A program made the translations under genes and the position numbers. This document shows, piece by piece, positions 44,007 through 53,217 of a stretch of DNA of 64,000 nucleotides. The notes under the pieces are model-generated. The model worked only from the letters and a program-made list of their open reading frames with translations, made no database searches and had not been told where the DNA came from. How positions within the stretch are numbered: the stretch's first letter is position 1; each line of letters opens with the position of its first letter. Origin of the DNA: Flavobacterium poyangense (lineage in GTDB: Bacteria; Bacteroidota; Bacteroidia; Flavobacteriales; Flavobacteriaceae); assembly GCF_011751075.1 (NCBI RefSeq), contig NZ_JAALLN010000012.1:1-64000 (forward strand). Reading direction: 5' to 3'.

Positions 44007-45875
44007 TTAAATTGCCAATTTATTAGCAATGACTCTTTCGTTAAACGACTGAATATAGGCTTTTAAGAATTTTTCGGCTTTTTTAGTTCTGGACTTGTCT
44101 ATGTTCATTAAATTTTTTTTTAATAAAACATCTTTCTTCCAGTTGTATAAGCCAATTGACTGGTTATTGGTAAATGCCAGATAATAATCGTCTTGAATAA
44201 AGTGATAAGTTCCTTCAAGATAGTTGACTACAAAATTGTCTTTTGATTTGTAACTTTTTCCAAAGCAAATCATGTCAGTTTCAATATTTAAATAATCTAA
44301 GACGCTGGGCATGATATCAATTTGTTGAAAATTTTTCTCATTAACACTTATTAATTCAGGGTTTGAGGGATCAAAAAATAAGATCGGAATTCTGTACTTC
44401 CCAATATTTGTTTTATCTATATCTCTATCTCCGCCTGAAGTATGATCAGATGAAATAACAAATAGTGTATTTTTATACCATGCTTCCTTTTTTACAGTAT
44501 TAAAAAATTTTCGTAGTGAATAATCGGTATACGCTATGCTTTCTTGTATCTGAGTAGTTCCTTTTGGAAATTTTCCTTGATATTTTTCAGGAATAGTATA
44601 AGGATTATGAGAAGAGATTGTAAATAATGAACTAAAAAATGGCTTTTTAAAGGTGTTTAATTTATGAGCGAAAAATTGCAAAAACTCTTCATCAAAAACT
44701 CCCCATTTTCCGTCAAAAGCATTTTCTCCCACGTACTGGTCTTTACCAAAGTATTGGTCGAAACCTGCTGCTTGTGTATACCGATCAAAGTTTTGGCTAC
44801 CATTAAAGGCTCCATGAAAAAAAGAGGTTTTATATCCTTGTTTTTTAAGAATTTTTGCCAGACTGGTTGTTTTGTTTAATGAATAGCTGGAGGATAGGAA
44901 GGAATTATTCATTAAACTTGGTAAGCTGGAAAATATAGAAGGAACCGCATCTATCGAAAGCCTTCCATTCGCAAATCCATTTTTAAAATAATATGATTTT
45001 GTAAGGAGTGAATCTAAAAAAGGTGTTTGCCCTCGACCTATATTTTCATTGCCAAAACTTTCCAAAATTAAAATAATCACATTTTTCTTTGTAGTTGGTT
45101 GGTTGGGTTTTAATGAAATTTTCGGGTTGTAAATTGATGCTAATTTTTTTGCGCAAAAGTAATTGGTTTTGTCAATATCATCTTTTTTAAAAAGAGTGGT
45201 GATAATTGTAAAAGGTGTGTTCAGAACTAAACCGGTAGTAATATCTAGAGCACCATATTTAATGGCGTCTACAATCCCAATTGGTTTCTTTTGAAGTCCT
45301 CCTCTTCCTATAATTACAATTGTGAGCAGCGAAATAATAAAATAAATGGATTGTTTAAAGTAGACTTTGTTGTTTTGATGTTCAGCAGTTATATTCTTTT
45401 TTAATTGGGGTATTAATTTCCAAAATAAAAGGCTAAGAACGAGAAAGAGAAGAGCAATGTACCAGAACTGTTTTAAAAAAGAAGGGATTAGTCCTAATGT
45501 TTCATTTTCCATTCCTTTTGCAGTAATCATGGTAAAGGAGCTTCTTCTTCCCGTAAATCTGTAGTAGACAATATCAATAAAGTTTGTGGCAATAAAAGTC
45601 AGGTTTACTGTATAAAATGTGATTTTTAGAATAGTTTGATAGACTCTATTGTATTTAAAGTTGCCCGGGATTAAAAGACCAATTATAAAGAGACTGTTTA
45701 AGTATACGATGGCTGAAAGATCAAAACGTAGTCCTCCCAAAAAGGTCTGAAAGGTAAATTTTGTGAACAGGTCATTATTAAAGTAAAAAAAGAGCGCTCT
45801 GGTAAGTTGGTATATTATTAAAAGTAGTAGCATTTTCTTTAAAAGTAAAATAATGCTTTGTTGGTAATTGCTCAT
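44007..45875 (-). CDS. LtaS-like membrane sulfatase/phosphotransferase (copy 2)
   Basis: A 622-residue paralogue of the protein at 37224-39113, alike from end to end: the same five spans, RFTGRRS at about 106-112, ILESFGNENIGRGQTPFLDSL with Glu272, Ser307 at the nucleophile position (NGRLSIDAVPS), and SSDHTSGGD with Asp477 and His478. Long identical strings, such as the N-terminal domain boundary and FHGAFNGSQNFD, point to a fairly recent duplication followed by divergence. The two copies may add groups to different sugars or be expressed under different conditions. Confidence 0.92.
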   Translation of the reverse strand: MSNYQQSIILLLKKMLLLLIIYQLTRALFFYFNNDLFTKFTFQTFLGGLRFDLSAIVYLNSLFIIGLLIPGNFKYNRVYQTILKITFYTVNLTFIATNFIDIVYYRFTGRRSSFTMITAKGMENETLGLIPSFLKQFWYIALLFLVLSLLFWKLIPQLKKNITAEHQNNKVYFKQSIYFIISLLTIVIIGRGGLQKKPIGIVDAIKYGALDITTGLVLNTPFTIITTLFKKDDIDKTNYFCAKKLASIYNPKISLKPNQPTTKKNVIILILESFGNENIGRGQTPFLDSLLTKSYYFKNGFANGRLSIDAVPSIFSSLPSLMNNSFLSSSYSLNKTTSLAKILKKQGYKTSFFHGAFNGSQNFDRYTQAAGFDQYFGKDQYVGENAFDGKWGVFDEEFLQFFAHKLNTFKKPFFSSLFTISSHNPYTIPEKYQGKFPKGTTQIQESIAYTDYSLRKFFNTVKKEAWYKNTLFVISSDHTSGGDRDIDKTNIGKYRIPILFFDPSNPELISVNEKNFQQIDIMPSVLDYLNIETDMICFGKSYKSKDNFVVNYLEGTYHFIQDDYYLAFTNNQSIGLYNWKKDVLLKKNLMNIDKSRTKKAEKFLKAYIQSFNERVIANKLAI

Positions 45876-46389
45876 TTCTTTTGTAGTTATTTTACATTAA
45901 AAACAAGTCTAAAGTATTTTAATTAATGCTGTATGGAGGAGTTAAAATGATATCCGTATGTATTTGTATCATATTCGTAGAATATATGATTTTATCAAAT
46001 TTTTTGCAGCGGTAAAAAAAGTTGAAAGTGTATATAATTAGTATAACAGAACTCTTGCAGTATGAAATTTTTAGTGCGATTCTTCTGGACTTGGTTGTTT
46101 GCTAAATTCTTAAAAGTGTCATTTGTAGTCCCCTGAATTGGTAAAGTGCTGCTTTGTAGTTTTTTTGTAATTCTATTCTGTGGATAAATGGGGAGTTTTG
46201 CTGCTTATTATTATTTATTTAGCAGTAAAATAATAATCACAGCAATAGTCTGTAAACGTTTTTTGCTGCTAAAACATGATAAAAATCAGATTTTGTGTTT
46301 TTACTTCTCGTTAGTTTTGTATGATAATTCCGAAAATATACAGTGGGAATTATCAGTGCCAATCTAAAAATAAATTAATCTACTAAGAT
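45876..46389. other. Long AT-rich intergenic region before the PAS gene
   Basis: This 514-bp divergent spacer has no gene that I can support. Near its right end are a TAGTTTTG element at 46312-46319 and a perfect inverted repeat at 46322-46355. The rest shows no clear structure. Confidence 0.55.
46322..46355. promoter_or_regulatory. Inverted repeat in the leader of the PAS gene
   Basis: Perfect 10-bp arms tgataattcc and ggaattatca are separated by 14 nt, directly after a TAGTTTTG -7-like element (46312-46319) and 35 nt ahead of the start codon. It may be an operator or fold in the transcript leader. Confidence 0.5.
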
Positions 46390-47016
46390 ATGAATAGCGA
46401 AAATCAGCTTCAAAACCGAACTATTATAGATAAAGAAGTCTCGTGGGATAAAACCCAGGTTATTATGAGTAAAACCAATGCATTTGGTATAATAGAATAT
46501 GCAAATGAAATTTTTATTGATGTTTGCGGTTATGAAGATTATGAACTTATGGGACAACCGCACAATATTGTCAGGCACCCCGATATGCCTAAAGTAATTT
46601 TTAAAGTGTTGTGGGAAAATCTAAAAGCAGGTAAAAATTTTCATGCTGTTGTAAAAAATCTGGCTAAATCCGGAAGATACTATTGGGTAATTACAGATTT
46701 TGAAATTGCCAAAGATGAAAATGGTGTTATCGTAAATTATTTTGGAAGAAGACAAGCCGTTCCTCAGGAAGTTATTGCCTTGCATATTGAGCCATTGTAT
46801 AAAAAGTTGTTGCAAATAGAAAATGCCAGCGGAGTGGAGTTTAGCGAAAAATACCTTATCGGATTTTTAGAAGAAAAAAAGAGGTCGTATGTAGAGTATA
46901 TCAAAGAGTTAATTTTAGACCATGAAAAGACACAATCAAAGTCTTTTCAATATGAACAACAAGAAGAGGAGGAAGAAGACGAGAGAGGTTTTTTTAGTCG
47001 TTTATTTGGTAGATAA
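46390..47016 (+). CDS. PAS-domain protein, Aer-like
   Basis: A 208-residue soluble protein with one PAS domain at about 25-125. The strings MSKTNAFGIIEYANEIFIDVCGY and GQPHNIVRHPDMPKVIF are those of the Aer type, whose PAS domain binds FAD and senses redox state. No output domain follows; the C-terminal part (about 130-208) is helical and ends with a run of Glu residues and GFFSRLFGR. It may signal by contact with a partner. No partner is adjacent. Confidence 0.88.
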   Translation: MNSENQLQNRTIIDKEVSWDKTQVIMSKTNAFGIIEYANEIFIDVCGYEDYELMGQPHNIVRHPDMPKVIFKVLWENLKAGKNFHAVVKNLAKSGRYYWVITDFEIAKDENGVIVNYFGRRQAVPQEVIALHIEPLYKKLLQIENASGVEFSEKYLIGFLEEKKRSYVEYIKELILDHEKTQSKSFQYEQQEEEEEDERGFFSRLFGR

Positions 47017-47049
47017 TCGCATTTTTTTTAAGTTTTAATGTTGGATAGG

Positions 47050-47082
47050 GTCCGTTTTGAGCAATCAAGACGGGCTTTTTTT
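47050..47082 (+). terminator. Terminator after the PAS gene
   Basis: A short stem, ccgttttga pairing with tcaagacgg (including G-T pairs), is followed by a T-rich run. It lies about 35 nt past the stop codon at 47016. Confidence 0.7.
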
Positions 47083-47128
47083 ATAAATGAAAGAATTCTT
47101 TTTTTTCGGGTTTGTGAATTTTCCTTTC

Positions 47129-47136
47129 TATCTTTG
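47129..47136 (+). promoter_or_regulatory. -7 element (TATCTTTG) ahead of ruvX
   Basis: A match to TAnnTTTG 16 nt ahead of the ruvX start codon. A TTTG at 47111 is closer than the usual spacing, so only the -7 element is claimed. Confidence 0.4.
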
Positions 47137-47152
47137 ATAAAAATTACTGAAA

Positions 47153-47569
47153 ATGCCTAGAATTCTCTCTATAGACTACGGACAGAAACGTACCGGAATT
47201 GCGGTTACAGACGAAATGCAGATTATCGCTTCCGGTTTAACAACGATTCCGACCAGCACTTTAATAGACTTTTTGAAGGAATATTTTGCCAAAGAAAAAG
47301 TAGAAGCAGTCCTGATAGGGGAGCCCAAACAAATGAACGGACTTCCGTCTGAAAGTGCTTCGATAATTAAAGGATTTGTAACGCACTTTTCAAACCTCTT
47401 TCCCGATATGAAAGTAGTTCGCGTAGACGAACGCTTTACTTCAAAAATGGCATTTCAGACCATGATAGATAGTGGATTAAGTAAAAAACAACGCCAGAAT
47501 AAAGGATTGATTGATGAAATTTCGGCTACAATCATGCTACAGGATTATCTTTCATCCAAACGATTTTAA
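47153..47569 (+). CDS. ruvX: Putative pre-16S rRNA nuclease / Holliday junction resolvase (YqgF)
   Basis: A 138-residue RNase H-fold nuclease of the YqgF family. Catalytic residues are in place: Asp near the start (SIDYGQKRTGIAV), Glu in LIGEPKQMNG and the VDERFTSKMA motif, and a final acidic residue in LIDEISATIML. The family processes the 5' end of 16S rRNA in E. coli; the resolvase name is historical. Confidence 0.93.
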   Translation: MPRILSIDYGQKRTGIAVTDEMQIIASGLTTIPTSTLIDFLKEYFAKEKVEAVLIGEPKQMNGLPSESASIIKGFVTHFSNLFPDMKVVRVDERFTSKMAFQTMIDSGLSKKQRQNKGLIDEISATIMLQDYLSSKRF

Positions 47570-47652
47570 GGCGAAAGCACTACGTAATTTTCGGTTTGAA
47601 ATTTCCTAACTTTTATCATATGAAATTAGTTTTTTTTTGCAATTATAAAAAG

Positions 47653-47660
47653 TACCTTTG
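47653..47660 (+). promoter_or_regulatory. -7 element (TACCTTTG) ahead of mqo
   Basis: A match to TAnnTTTG 20 nt ahead of the mqo start codon, with a T-rich stretch ending in TTTG about 13 nt upstream of it. The spacing to that TTTG is short, so only the -7 element is claimed. Confidence 0.45.
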
Positions 47661-47680
47661 CATTTTAAAATAATACTGTT

Positions 47681-49177
47681 ATGCCTGACGAAACAATACG
47701 TTCAAATAGTGAAGTAGTTCTCATTGGAGCTGGAATTATGAGTGCCACTCTTGGAGTAATTTTGAAAGAGTTACAACCTGATATTAAAATTGAGATATAC
47801 GAAAGATTAGATGTTGCTGCAGCCGAAAGCTCCGATGCTTGGAATAATGCAGGAACCGGTCACTCTGCCTTTTGTGAATTAAACTACACTCCGGAAAAGG
47901 CAGACGGAAGTATTGATCCTAAAAAAGCAATAAGTATAGCAGAATCCTTTGAGGTTTCCCGTCAGTTTTGGGCTTACTTAGTGCAACAAAATAAAGTTCC
48001 CTCTCCTGACAATTTTATAAAAAGCGTTCCGCATATGAGTTTTGTATGGGGAGATAAAAACGTTGACTATCTTAAAACACGTTTTGAAGCTTTACAAAGC
48101 AATCCTATTTTTTCTCAAATGACGTTTAGTACCGATTTTGAGCAATTGAAACAATGGATGCCACTTGTAATGGAAGGCAGAGAAAATAATGAAAAATTAG
48201 CCGCTACCTTTATGCCAATCGGTACAGATGTAAACTTTGGTGCATTGACCAGAAGTATGTTTAATTATCTGGAAAAATTAGATGGGGTGTCTTTGCATTT
48301 TAATCATGAGGTTAAAAAGATGAGACAGCGTGAAGATAAATCATGGAGAATTAAAATTACCGATTTAGCTACGGGACAAAAACGAAAATCCTACACTAAA
48401 TTTGTTTTTATTGGAGCAGGTGGAGGTTCATTGCCTTTATTAGAGAAAGCAAATGTACCTGAAGGAAACGGGTACGGAGGTTTTCCGGTAAGCGGTCAAT
48501 GGCTAAAATGTACCAATCCCGAAGTGATTGCAAAACACCAGGCAAAAGTATACGGAAAAGCGAGCGTTGGAGCACCTCCAATGTCGGTTCCTCATATCGA
48601 TACACGTGTAATTGATGGCGAGAAAGCACTTCTTTTTGGTCCTTTCGCCGGATTCTCTACACGATTCCTGAAAAACGGATCTTATCTGGACCTGCCGTTG
48701 TCTATAAAAGCAAACAACTTAATTCCGATGTTATCTGCCGGATTTCATAATATTCCATTAACCAAATATTTAATCGAGCAAGTACGTCAGTCACCAAAAG
48801 ACAGAATGAAAGCACTTCGTGAGTATTTGCCAACCGCACGATCTAAAGACTGGAAACTGGAAAGAGCCGGGCAACGTGTTCAGGTGATTAAAAAAGATGA
48901 AAATGGTGGTGGTGTTTTAGAATTTGGAACAGAAGTAATCAATACACACGATGGAACTTTGGCAGTTTTATTGGGAGCTTCACCAGGAGCTTCTACAGCC
49001 GTTTCTATTATGGTGGATTTAATTAGCAGATGTTTTACAGATCAAATTAAAACTCCTGAATGGGAAGAGAAAATGAAAATCATGATTCCTTCCTACGGTA
49101 AAAGCCTGAATGAAACACCCGAGCTTTTAGAAGAAATGAGAAAATTTACTTCTGAAGTTTTACAGTTAAAAAATTAG
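47681..49177 (+). CDS. mqo: Malate:quinone oxidoreductase
   Basis: A peripheral membrane FAD enzyme that oxidises malate to oxaloacetate and passes electrons to the quinone pool, bypassing NAD-dependent malate dehydrogenase. The 498-residue length is right. The FAD-binding motif VVLIGAGIMSATLG is near the N-terminus (about 12-25), and the family strings NNAGTGHSAFCELNY, GGFPVSGQWLKC and PGASTAVSIM are all present. It is a single-gene unit with a -7 promoter element shortly upstream. Confidence 0.96.
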   Translation: MPDETIRSNSEVVLIGAGIMSATLGVILKELQPDIKIEIYERLDVAAAESSDAWNNAGTGHSAFCELNYTPEKADGSIDPKKAISIAESFEVSRQFWAYLVQQNKVPSPDNFIKSVPHMSFVWGDKNVDYLKTRFEALQSNPIFSQMTFSTDFEQLKQWMPLVMEGRENNEKLAATFMPIGTDVNFGALTRSMFNYLEKLDGVSLHFNHEVKKMRQREDKSWRIKITDLATGQKRKSYTKFVFIGAGGGSLPLLEKANVPEGNGYGGFPVSGQWLKCTNPEVIAKHQAKVYGKASVGAPPMSVPHIDTRVIDGEKALLFGPFAGFSTRFLKNGSYLDLPLSIKANNLIPMLSAGFHNIPLTKYLIEQVRQSPKDRMKALREYLPTARSKDWKLERAGQRVQVIKKDENGGGVLEFGTEVINTHDGTLAVLLGASPGASTAVSIMVDLISRCFTDQIKTPEWEEKMKIMIPSYGKSLNETPELLEEMRKFTSEVLQLKN

Positions 49178-49554
49178 ATTTGGACACGTAATTGTGTGAA
49201 ATGTAAAATGTAAAAAGTTGGGTATGATTTGTGTAAATTATACTCAGCCTTTGATAGTATATTTTTATTGTAAGAAGGAGTGTTTTGGTAAATTTAGAAG
49301 TAAGAACGCAAAAAAAACAGTCTAACTTTACTTTGACTACAACTGTCAGGCTGAGCGGAGTCGAAGCCCCTTTCAGTTCTATAAGCCTTCGACTTCGCTC
49401 AGGGTGACATCATGGTTATTAATCTTTTTTGTACTACAAAGCCAAACTATGAGGATTAAAATTAAGTGAAACGCCTTTACCCGTTTTCAAAAACTATGTT
49501 TCTATGTGTTTAAAAATAAAACACACCATATATAAAAAAACAAATCCGGATGAA
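49178..49554. repeat. Intergenic region with a paired REP-like element
   Basis: No gene. Two inverted copies of the REP-like element, ctgtcaggctgagcggagtcgaagcccc (49343-49370, given here as two overlapping parts of one 28-nt site) and its counterpart at 49385-49409, can form one hairpin. To the right, 49446-49530 repeats sequence also found at 33276-33360, including aactatgaggatt and tttctatg. Confidence 0.7.
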
Positions 49555-51777
49555 TTAATCCGGATTTGTTGCTTTTAGCTCTTTCGTAATTTTTAGTATT
49601 TTTTCTGCCAGATTGCTCATCCAGATCAATTGCTCGATAACCATCTGTGCTTCCTGCATTTTAGCCTGACGGGTTTCTTTATCCAACTCGTCATCAGCCG
49701 CCAGACGTGTAAAATTAATACGTTTAAGCTCTTCAAATTGCAAGGTCACATCTTCTTTGTCAAAAAAGGTGTCGGTTATAATAGTCTCATTTTTCAGAAC
49801 CGAGATCGAATGCTCTAAGTTTAACAATATTGTTTTAATAATATAGTTAAAAGACTCTGATGCTGATGTCGTCTGGTGAGATTGAATATAAGTCGATAAG
49901 GAAGCCAGAGCCGAAAGCAAAGAATGGTTCAAAACCACCAGTTTATTAACCAATGGGAGCGTTTTTTGCTTTGATTTAGGTTCCTGCATCATGCGCTGAA
50001 AAGAAGTTGTTAAATTACCAATTTCAACAAAAGCATGTTTTCTTGCCAGTCGGTAAGAGGTCGGGATTTCTCCTTTTTTATTGTAAAAATCAGCAATTTC
50101 TTTCAGATAATTTCGATTGGCCCGAATCGAATTTTCAATATGTATAGGAGTATTGATAAACTCCCAGGCTGGCCATAAAAACTGATTTGCTATAAAAGCT
50201 AAAATAGCTCCGGCAAGCGAATCTAATATTCTGAATTGAATTACTTCTACAACATTAGGGGTTAGAATTCCGTAAATAAAAACCACGTACATGGTTACGA
50301 AAGTCGCACTAATTTTATAATTAATCTGTGTAAAAGAGATTCCAAGTAACATGCAGACAATTGAGAAAATACTTAATGCGACATGATTCTGAATAAAGGA
50401 TACAATCCCGAATGCCAGTAATCCGCCTAGTACAGTTCCGAAAATTCGATTATAGGAACGTTCTTTTGTCAATCCGTAACCCGGGCGCATAATGACCACA
50501 ATGGTTAGTAAAATCCAGTACACATTCTGAAAAGGAAGAAAATTTCCAACCACAAGACCTATTAGAATTGTGATCGTTAACCGCAGCGAATGCCTGAAAA
50601 TAGAAGAAGAAAAACTCATATTTTCAATAAGGGTGCGGAGCGGATAATACTGAGGGGTTAGGAATTTTTCGAGCTCCTTGTCTTTGTCTTTCAATTTATA
50701 AGATTGCATCGCAAGCGAAAAAGCACGCTGTATAATTTTGATTTTTCCAACCTGATTTTTAGCATATTTCAGCATATTGGTCAACATCAGTACACCTTCG
50801 CTGGCTTCGTCTCTTCCTAAGCTTTTTTCATAATCAAAAATGGCAAATTCCAGGGCATCCAGTTCGTTCTTCAAATCATTCTTGTCTACATAAGCCGCAA
50901 TATGATGCACATTTTTGGATAGTTTTTTTAAAGTCGAAGCCAATTTATAAGCGACATTTTGGTACGTTCTTAAAACATCCGGATGTTTGTCAAACTTTTC
51001 GTGAAGTTTATCATGATCAAAAGAAGTGTATAAGGCCAATTCCTGAATTTCAACAAGCGTTATAAAAACAAGTAACATTTTACGGTTCTGACTGTTGGCA
51101 GCCGAAGTGCTTTGATTCCCGATTAATACTTTTCTAAGGTCTTCATTGATCTGATTTAACTCAACCTGAACGGCTAGTTGTTTTTGAGTGATTTTCTCAC
51201 GATTGGCTTCCGGACTCCATAAATCACCTCTTAGTTTTAAATACTTAGCGGTTAGTTTTATGCCCTCAGCAATTTCCAGTTCAACAAACTTATACGGTTG
51301 TACAAAATGAAATACAAGTGAGACAATGAGATATAAAATACCACCAATAAAAATAAAACCCGAATATTCAAAAGCATCCCAACCTTCATGCAAATGTCCA
51401 AATGATAAAGAAATAGAAAGTAATGCAGAAAACGAAACCAATGTAGCGCGTTGTCCATAAACAGAAATCATGCAGCATAAAAAAAGCAACGCCCCTAAGA
51501 ACGGATAAAATAATACTGGGTAAGGATAGGCAAGATTTACCAGTAGGTTCACACCCGAAACGATCAGGGAAGCAACAATAAGACCTTTTATCTTATGAGC
51601 TAAAGTACTCGGAATATCACTGGGATAGGTATAAAAGGCACCTAAGGCAATAGTAAAACCAATTTCAAAATGCCCCAGAAAATTCAAAACCAAGACCGGA
51701 ACAACAGAAGCAATAGTTACTTTAGAAGCATTCAGAAAAGAGGTGCTATTGGTGAATTTTGAGATACGATTAAACAT
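49555..51777 (-). CDS. FUSC-type inner-membrane protein (YccS/YhfK-like)
   Basis: A 740-residue protein when started at MFNRISKF (51777); a frame 27 codons longer looks like leader. It has two clusters of membrane spans (about 15-160 and 385-520), each followed by a long soluble helical part, the duplicated layout of the YccS/FusC family. The second cluster includes NVYWILLTIVVIMRPGYGLTKERSYNRIFGT, the FUSC signature. These proteins resemble aromatic-acid exporters (AaeB), but the substrate here is unknown. No membrane-fusion partner is adjacent. Confidence 0.9.
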   Translation of the reverse strand: MFNRISKFTNSTSFLNASKVTIASVVPVLVLNFLGHFEIGFTIALGAFYTYPSDIPSTLAHKIKGLIVASLIVSGVNLLVNLAYPYPVLFYPFLGALLFLCCMISVYGQRATLVSFSALLSISLSFGHLHEGWDAFEYSGFIFIGGILYLIVSLVFHFVQPYKFVELEIAEGIKLTAKYLKLRGDLWSPEANREKITQKQLAVQVELNQINEDLRKVLIGNQSTSAANSQNRKMLLVFITLVEIQELALYTSFDHDKLHEKFDKHPDVLRTYQNVAYKLASTLKKLSKNVHHIAAYVDKNDLKNELDALEFAIFDYEKSLGRDEASEGVLMLTNMLKYAKNQVGKIKIIQRAFSLAMQSYKLKDKDKELEKFLTPQYYPLRTLIENMSFSSSIFRHSLRLTITILIGLVVGNFLPFQNVYWILLTIVVIMRPGYGLTKERSYNRIFGTVLGGLLAFGIVSFIQNHVALSIFSIVCMLLGISFTQINYKISATFVTMYVVFIYGILTPNVVEVIQFRILDSLAGAILAFIANQFLWPAWEFINTPIHIENSIRANRNYLKEIADFYNKKGEIPTSYRLARKHAFVEIGNLTTSFQRMMQEPKSKQKTLPLVNKLVVLNHSLLSALASLSTYIQSHQTTSASESFNYIIKTILLNLEHSISVLKNETIITDTFFDKEDVTLQFEELKRINFTRLAADDELDKETRQAKMQEAQMVIEQLIWMSNLAEKILKITKELKATNPD

Positions 51778-51975
51778 AGATAATGGTTTACCGGCAAAGG
51801 TAAGAATTGTACGAATTATTTTGGCACAATTATAGCTGAGTTTTCGATAAGCATGCAAAATTGAGATTAATATCTTGTTTAAAATTATTCATTGACTATT
51901 TTTTACTATTTTTGCCAGCTGAATTAGAAGAATAAAATTCAGTGTTTTCAGTAGATAATACATAAATTAATACAA

Positions 51976-52566
51976 ATGATTTTACCAATTGTAGGATACG
52001 GTGATCCAGTTTTAAGAAAAGTGGGTGAGGCAATTACGCCGGACTATCCAAACTTAAAAGAGATATTAGCAAACATGTATGAAACCATGTACAACGCTTA
52101 TGGTGTTGGGCTTGCTGCGCCACAGGTTGGAATGGCAATTCGTTTGTTTGTAATTGATACGAGTCCTTTTAGTGATGATGAAGATTTATCATCAGAGGAG
52201 CAAAATAAAATGAAGGGTTTCAAAAGAACTTTTATCAATGCCAAAATTATTAAAGAAGAAGGTGAGGAGTGGAGTTTTAATGAAGGCTGTCTGAGTATTC
52301 CTGATGTTCGTGAAGACGTTTACAGAAAACCAACCGTAACAATAGAGTATTGTGAAGAAGATTTTGTTGTAAAAACAGAAGTTTTTGACGGTTTGATCGC
52401 CAGAGTAATTCAACACGAATACGATCATATTGAAGGAGTTCTTTTTACGGATAAAATATCTTCTTTGAAAAAACGTTTGATTCAGAAGAAATTGAAAAAT
52501 ATTACAGAAGGCAAGACTTTTCAGGAGTATAAAATGAAATTTGCTGCCGCCAAAAAAGGCAGATAA
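51976..52566 (+). CDS. def: Peptide deformylase
   Basis: Removes the formyl group from nascent N-terminal methionine. The 196-residue metalloenzyme has all three family motifs: GVGLAAPQ at 43-50, EGCLSIP at 103-109 with metal ligand Cys105, and QHEYDH at 146-151 with His147, Glu148 and His151. An acidic insertion at about 65-80 (SDDEDLSSEE) is seen in Bacteroidota forms. It is followed by the DUF5606 gene after 64 nt on the same strand. Confidence 0.95.
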   Translation: MILPIVGYGDPVLRKVGEAITPDYPNLKEILANMYETMYNAYGVGLAAPQVGMAIRLFVIDTSPFSDDEDLSSEEQNKMKGFKRTFINAKIIKEEGEEWSFNEGCLSIPDVREDVYRKPTVTIEYCEEDFVVKTEVFDGLIARVIQHEYDHIEGVLFTDKISSLKKRLIQKKLKNITEGKTFQEYKMKFAAAKKGR

Positions 52567-52630
52567 TTATTTTTGATATAAAATAGACCATAAAAAACAA
52601 ACGAAATTCTTAATACAAATTATAATAAAC

Positions 52631-53116
52631 ATGAATTTAGAAAAAATATTAGCCGTTTCTGGTAAACCAGGTTTATATGCTTTAAAAGTACAGACTCGTA
52701 CAGGATTTGTAGCTGAATCATTAATCGATGGAAAAAAAATCACTGTAAGCTTAAAAAGTAATGTAAGTTTATTGTCTGAAATTTCAATTTATACACAAGA
52801 AGGTGAAAAACCGTTGACAGAAGTAATGCAACGCATTGCAGTTAAAGAAAACAAAGGTCAGGCGATTTCTCACAAAGAAGATAATGCAACTTTAACGGCT
52901 TATTTTAAAGAAGTGTTGCCGGATTATGATGAAGAAAGAGTTTACCCGTCTGATATTAAAAAAGTATTAAACTGGTACAATACACTTCAGGGAAAAGGTT
53001 TAGTAACAGATTTAGCTCCGGCTCCAACTGAAACTAAAGAAGAAGCTCCTGTTGCTGAGGAAAAACCAAAAAAAGCTGCAGCTCCCAAAAAAGCAAAAGC
53101 TAAAAAAGAAGAATAG
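52631..53116 (+). CDS. DUF5606-like protein with Lys/Ala-rich tail
   Basis: A 161-residue protein. Residues about 1-130 form a conserved globular part (MNLEKILAVSGKPGLYALK) of the family I know as DUF5606. The last 30 residues are a low-complexity Glu-Pro-Lys-Ala tail (EEKPKKAAAPKKAKAKKEE), suggesting nucleic-acid or ribosome contact. Function unknown. The def-DUF5606-mazG order looks like a housekeeping cluster. Confidence 0.87.
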   Translation: MNLEKILAVSGKPGLYALKVQTRTGFVAESLIDGKKITVSLKSNVSLLSEISIYTQEGEKPLTEVMQRIAVKENKGQAISHKEDNATLTAYFKEVLPDYDEERVYPSDIKKVLNWYNTLQGKGLVTDLAPAPTETKEEAPVAEEKPKKAAAPKKAKAKKEE

Positions 53117-53139
53117 TAAATTTTACATTCAAATATAAT

Positions 53140-53176
53140 AATCCTGTTAAGATGTTTTCTTGACAGGATTTTTTAC
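53140..53176 (+). terminator. Terminator after the DUF5606 gene
   Basis: Arms aatcctgttaag and cttgacaggatt around a 7-nt loop, followed by a T6 run. It lies 24 nt past the stop codon, so mazG downstream is likely transcribed from its own promoter. Confidence 0.88.
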
Positions 53177-53217
53177 TTTTACATCACTAGGTTATACAAT
53201 AAAAAAAACATCAAAAA

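Noticed and set aside
24052..45875. Complete O-antigen locus
   Set aside because: No flippase, polymerase, ligase or nucleotide-sugar dehydratase gene was found in this stretch, so it can only be called a partial surface-glycan locus.
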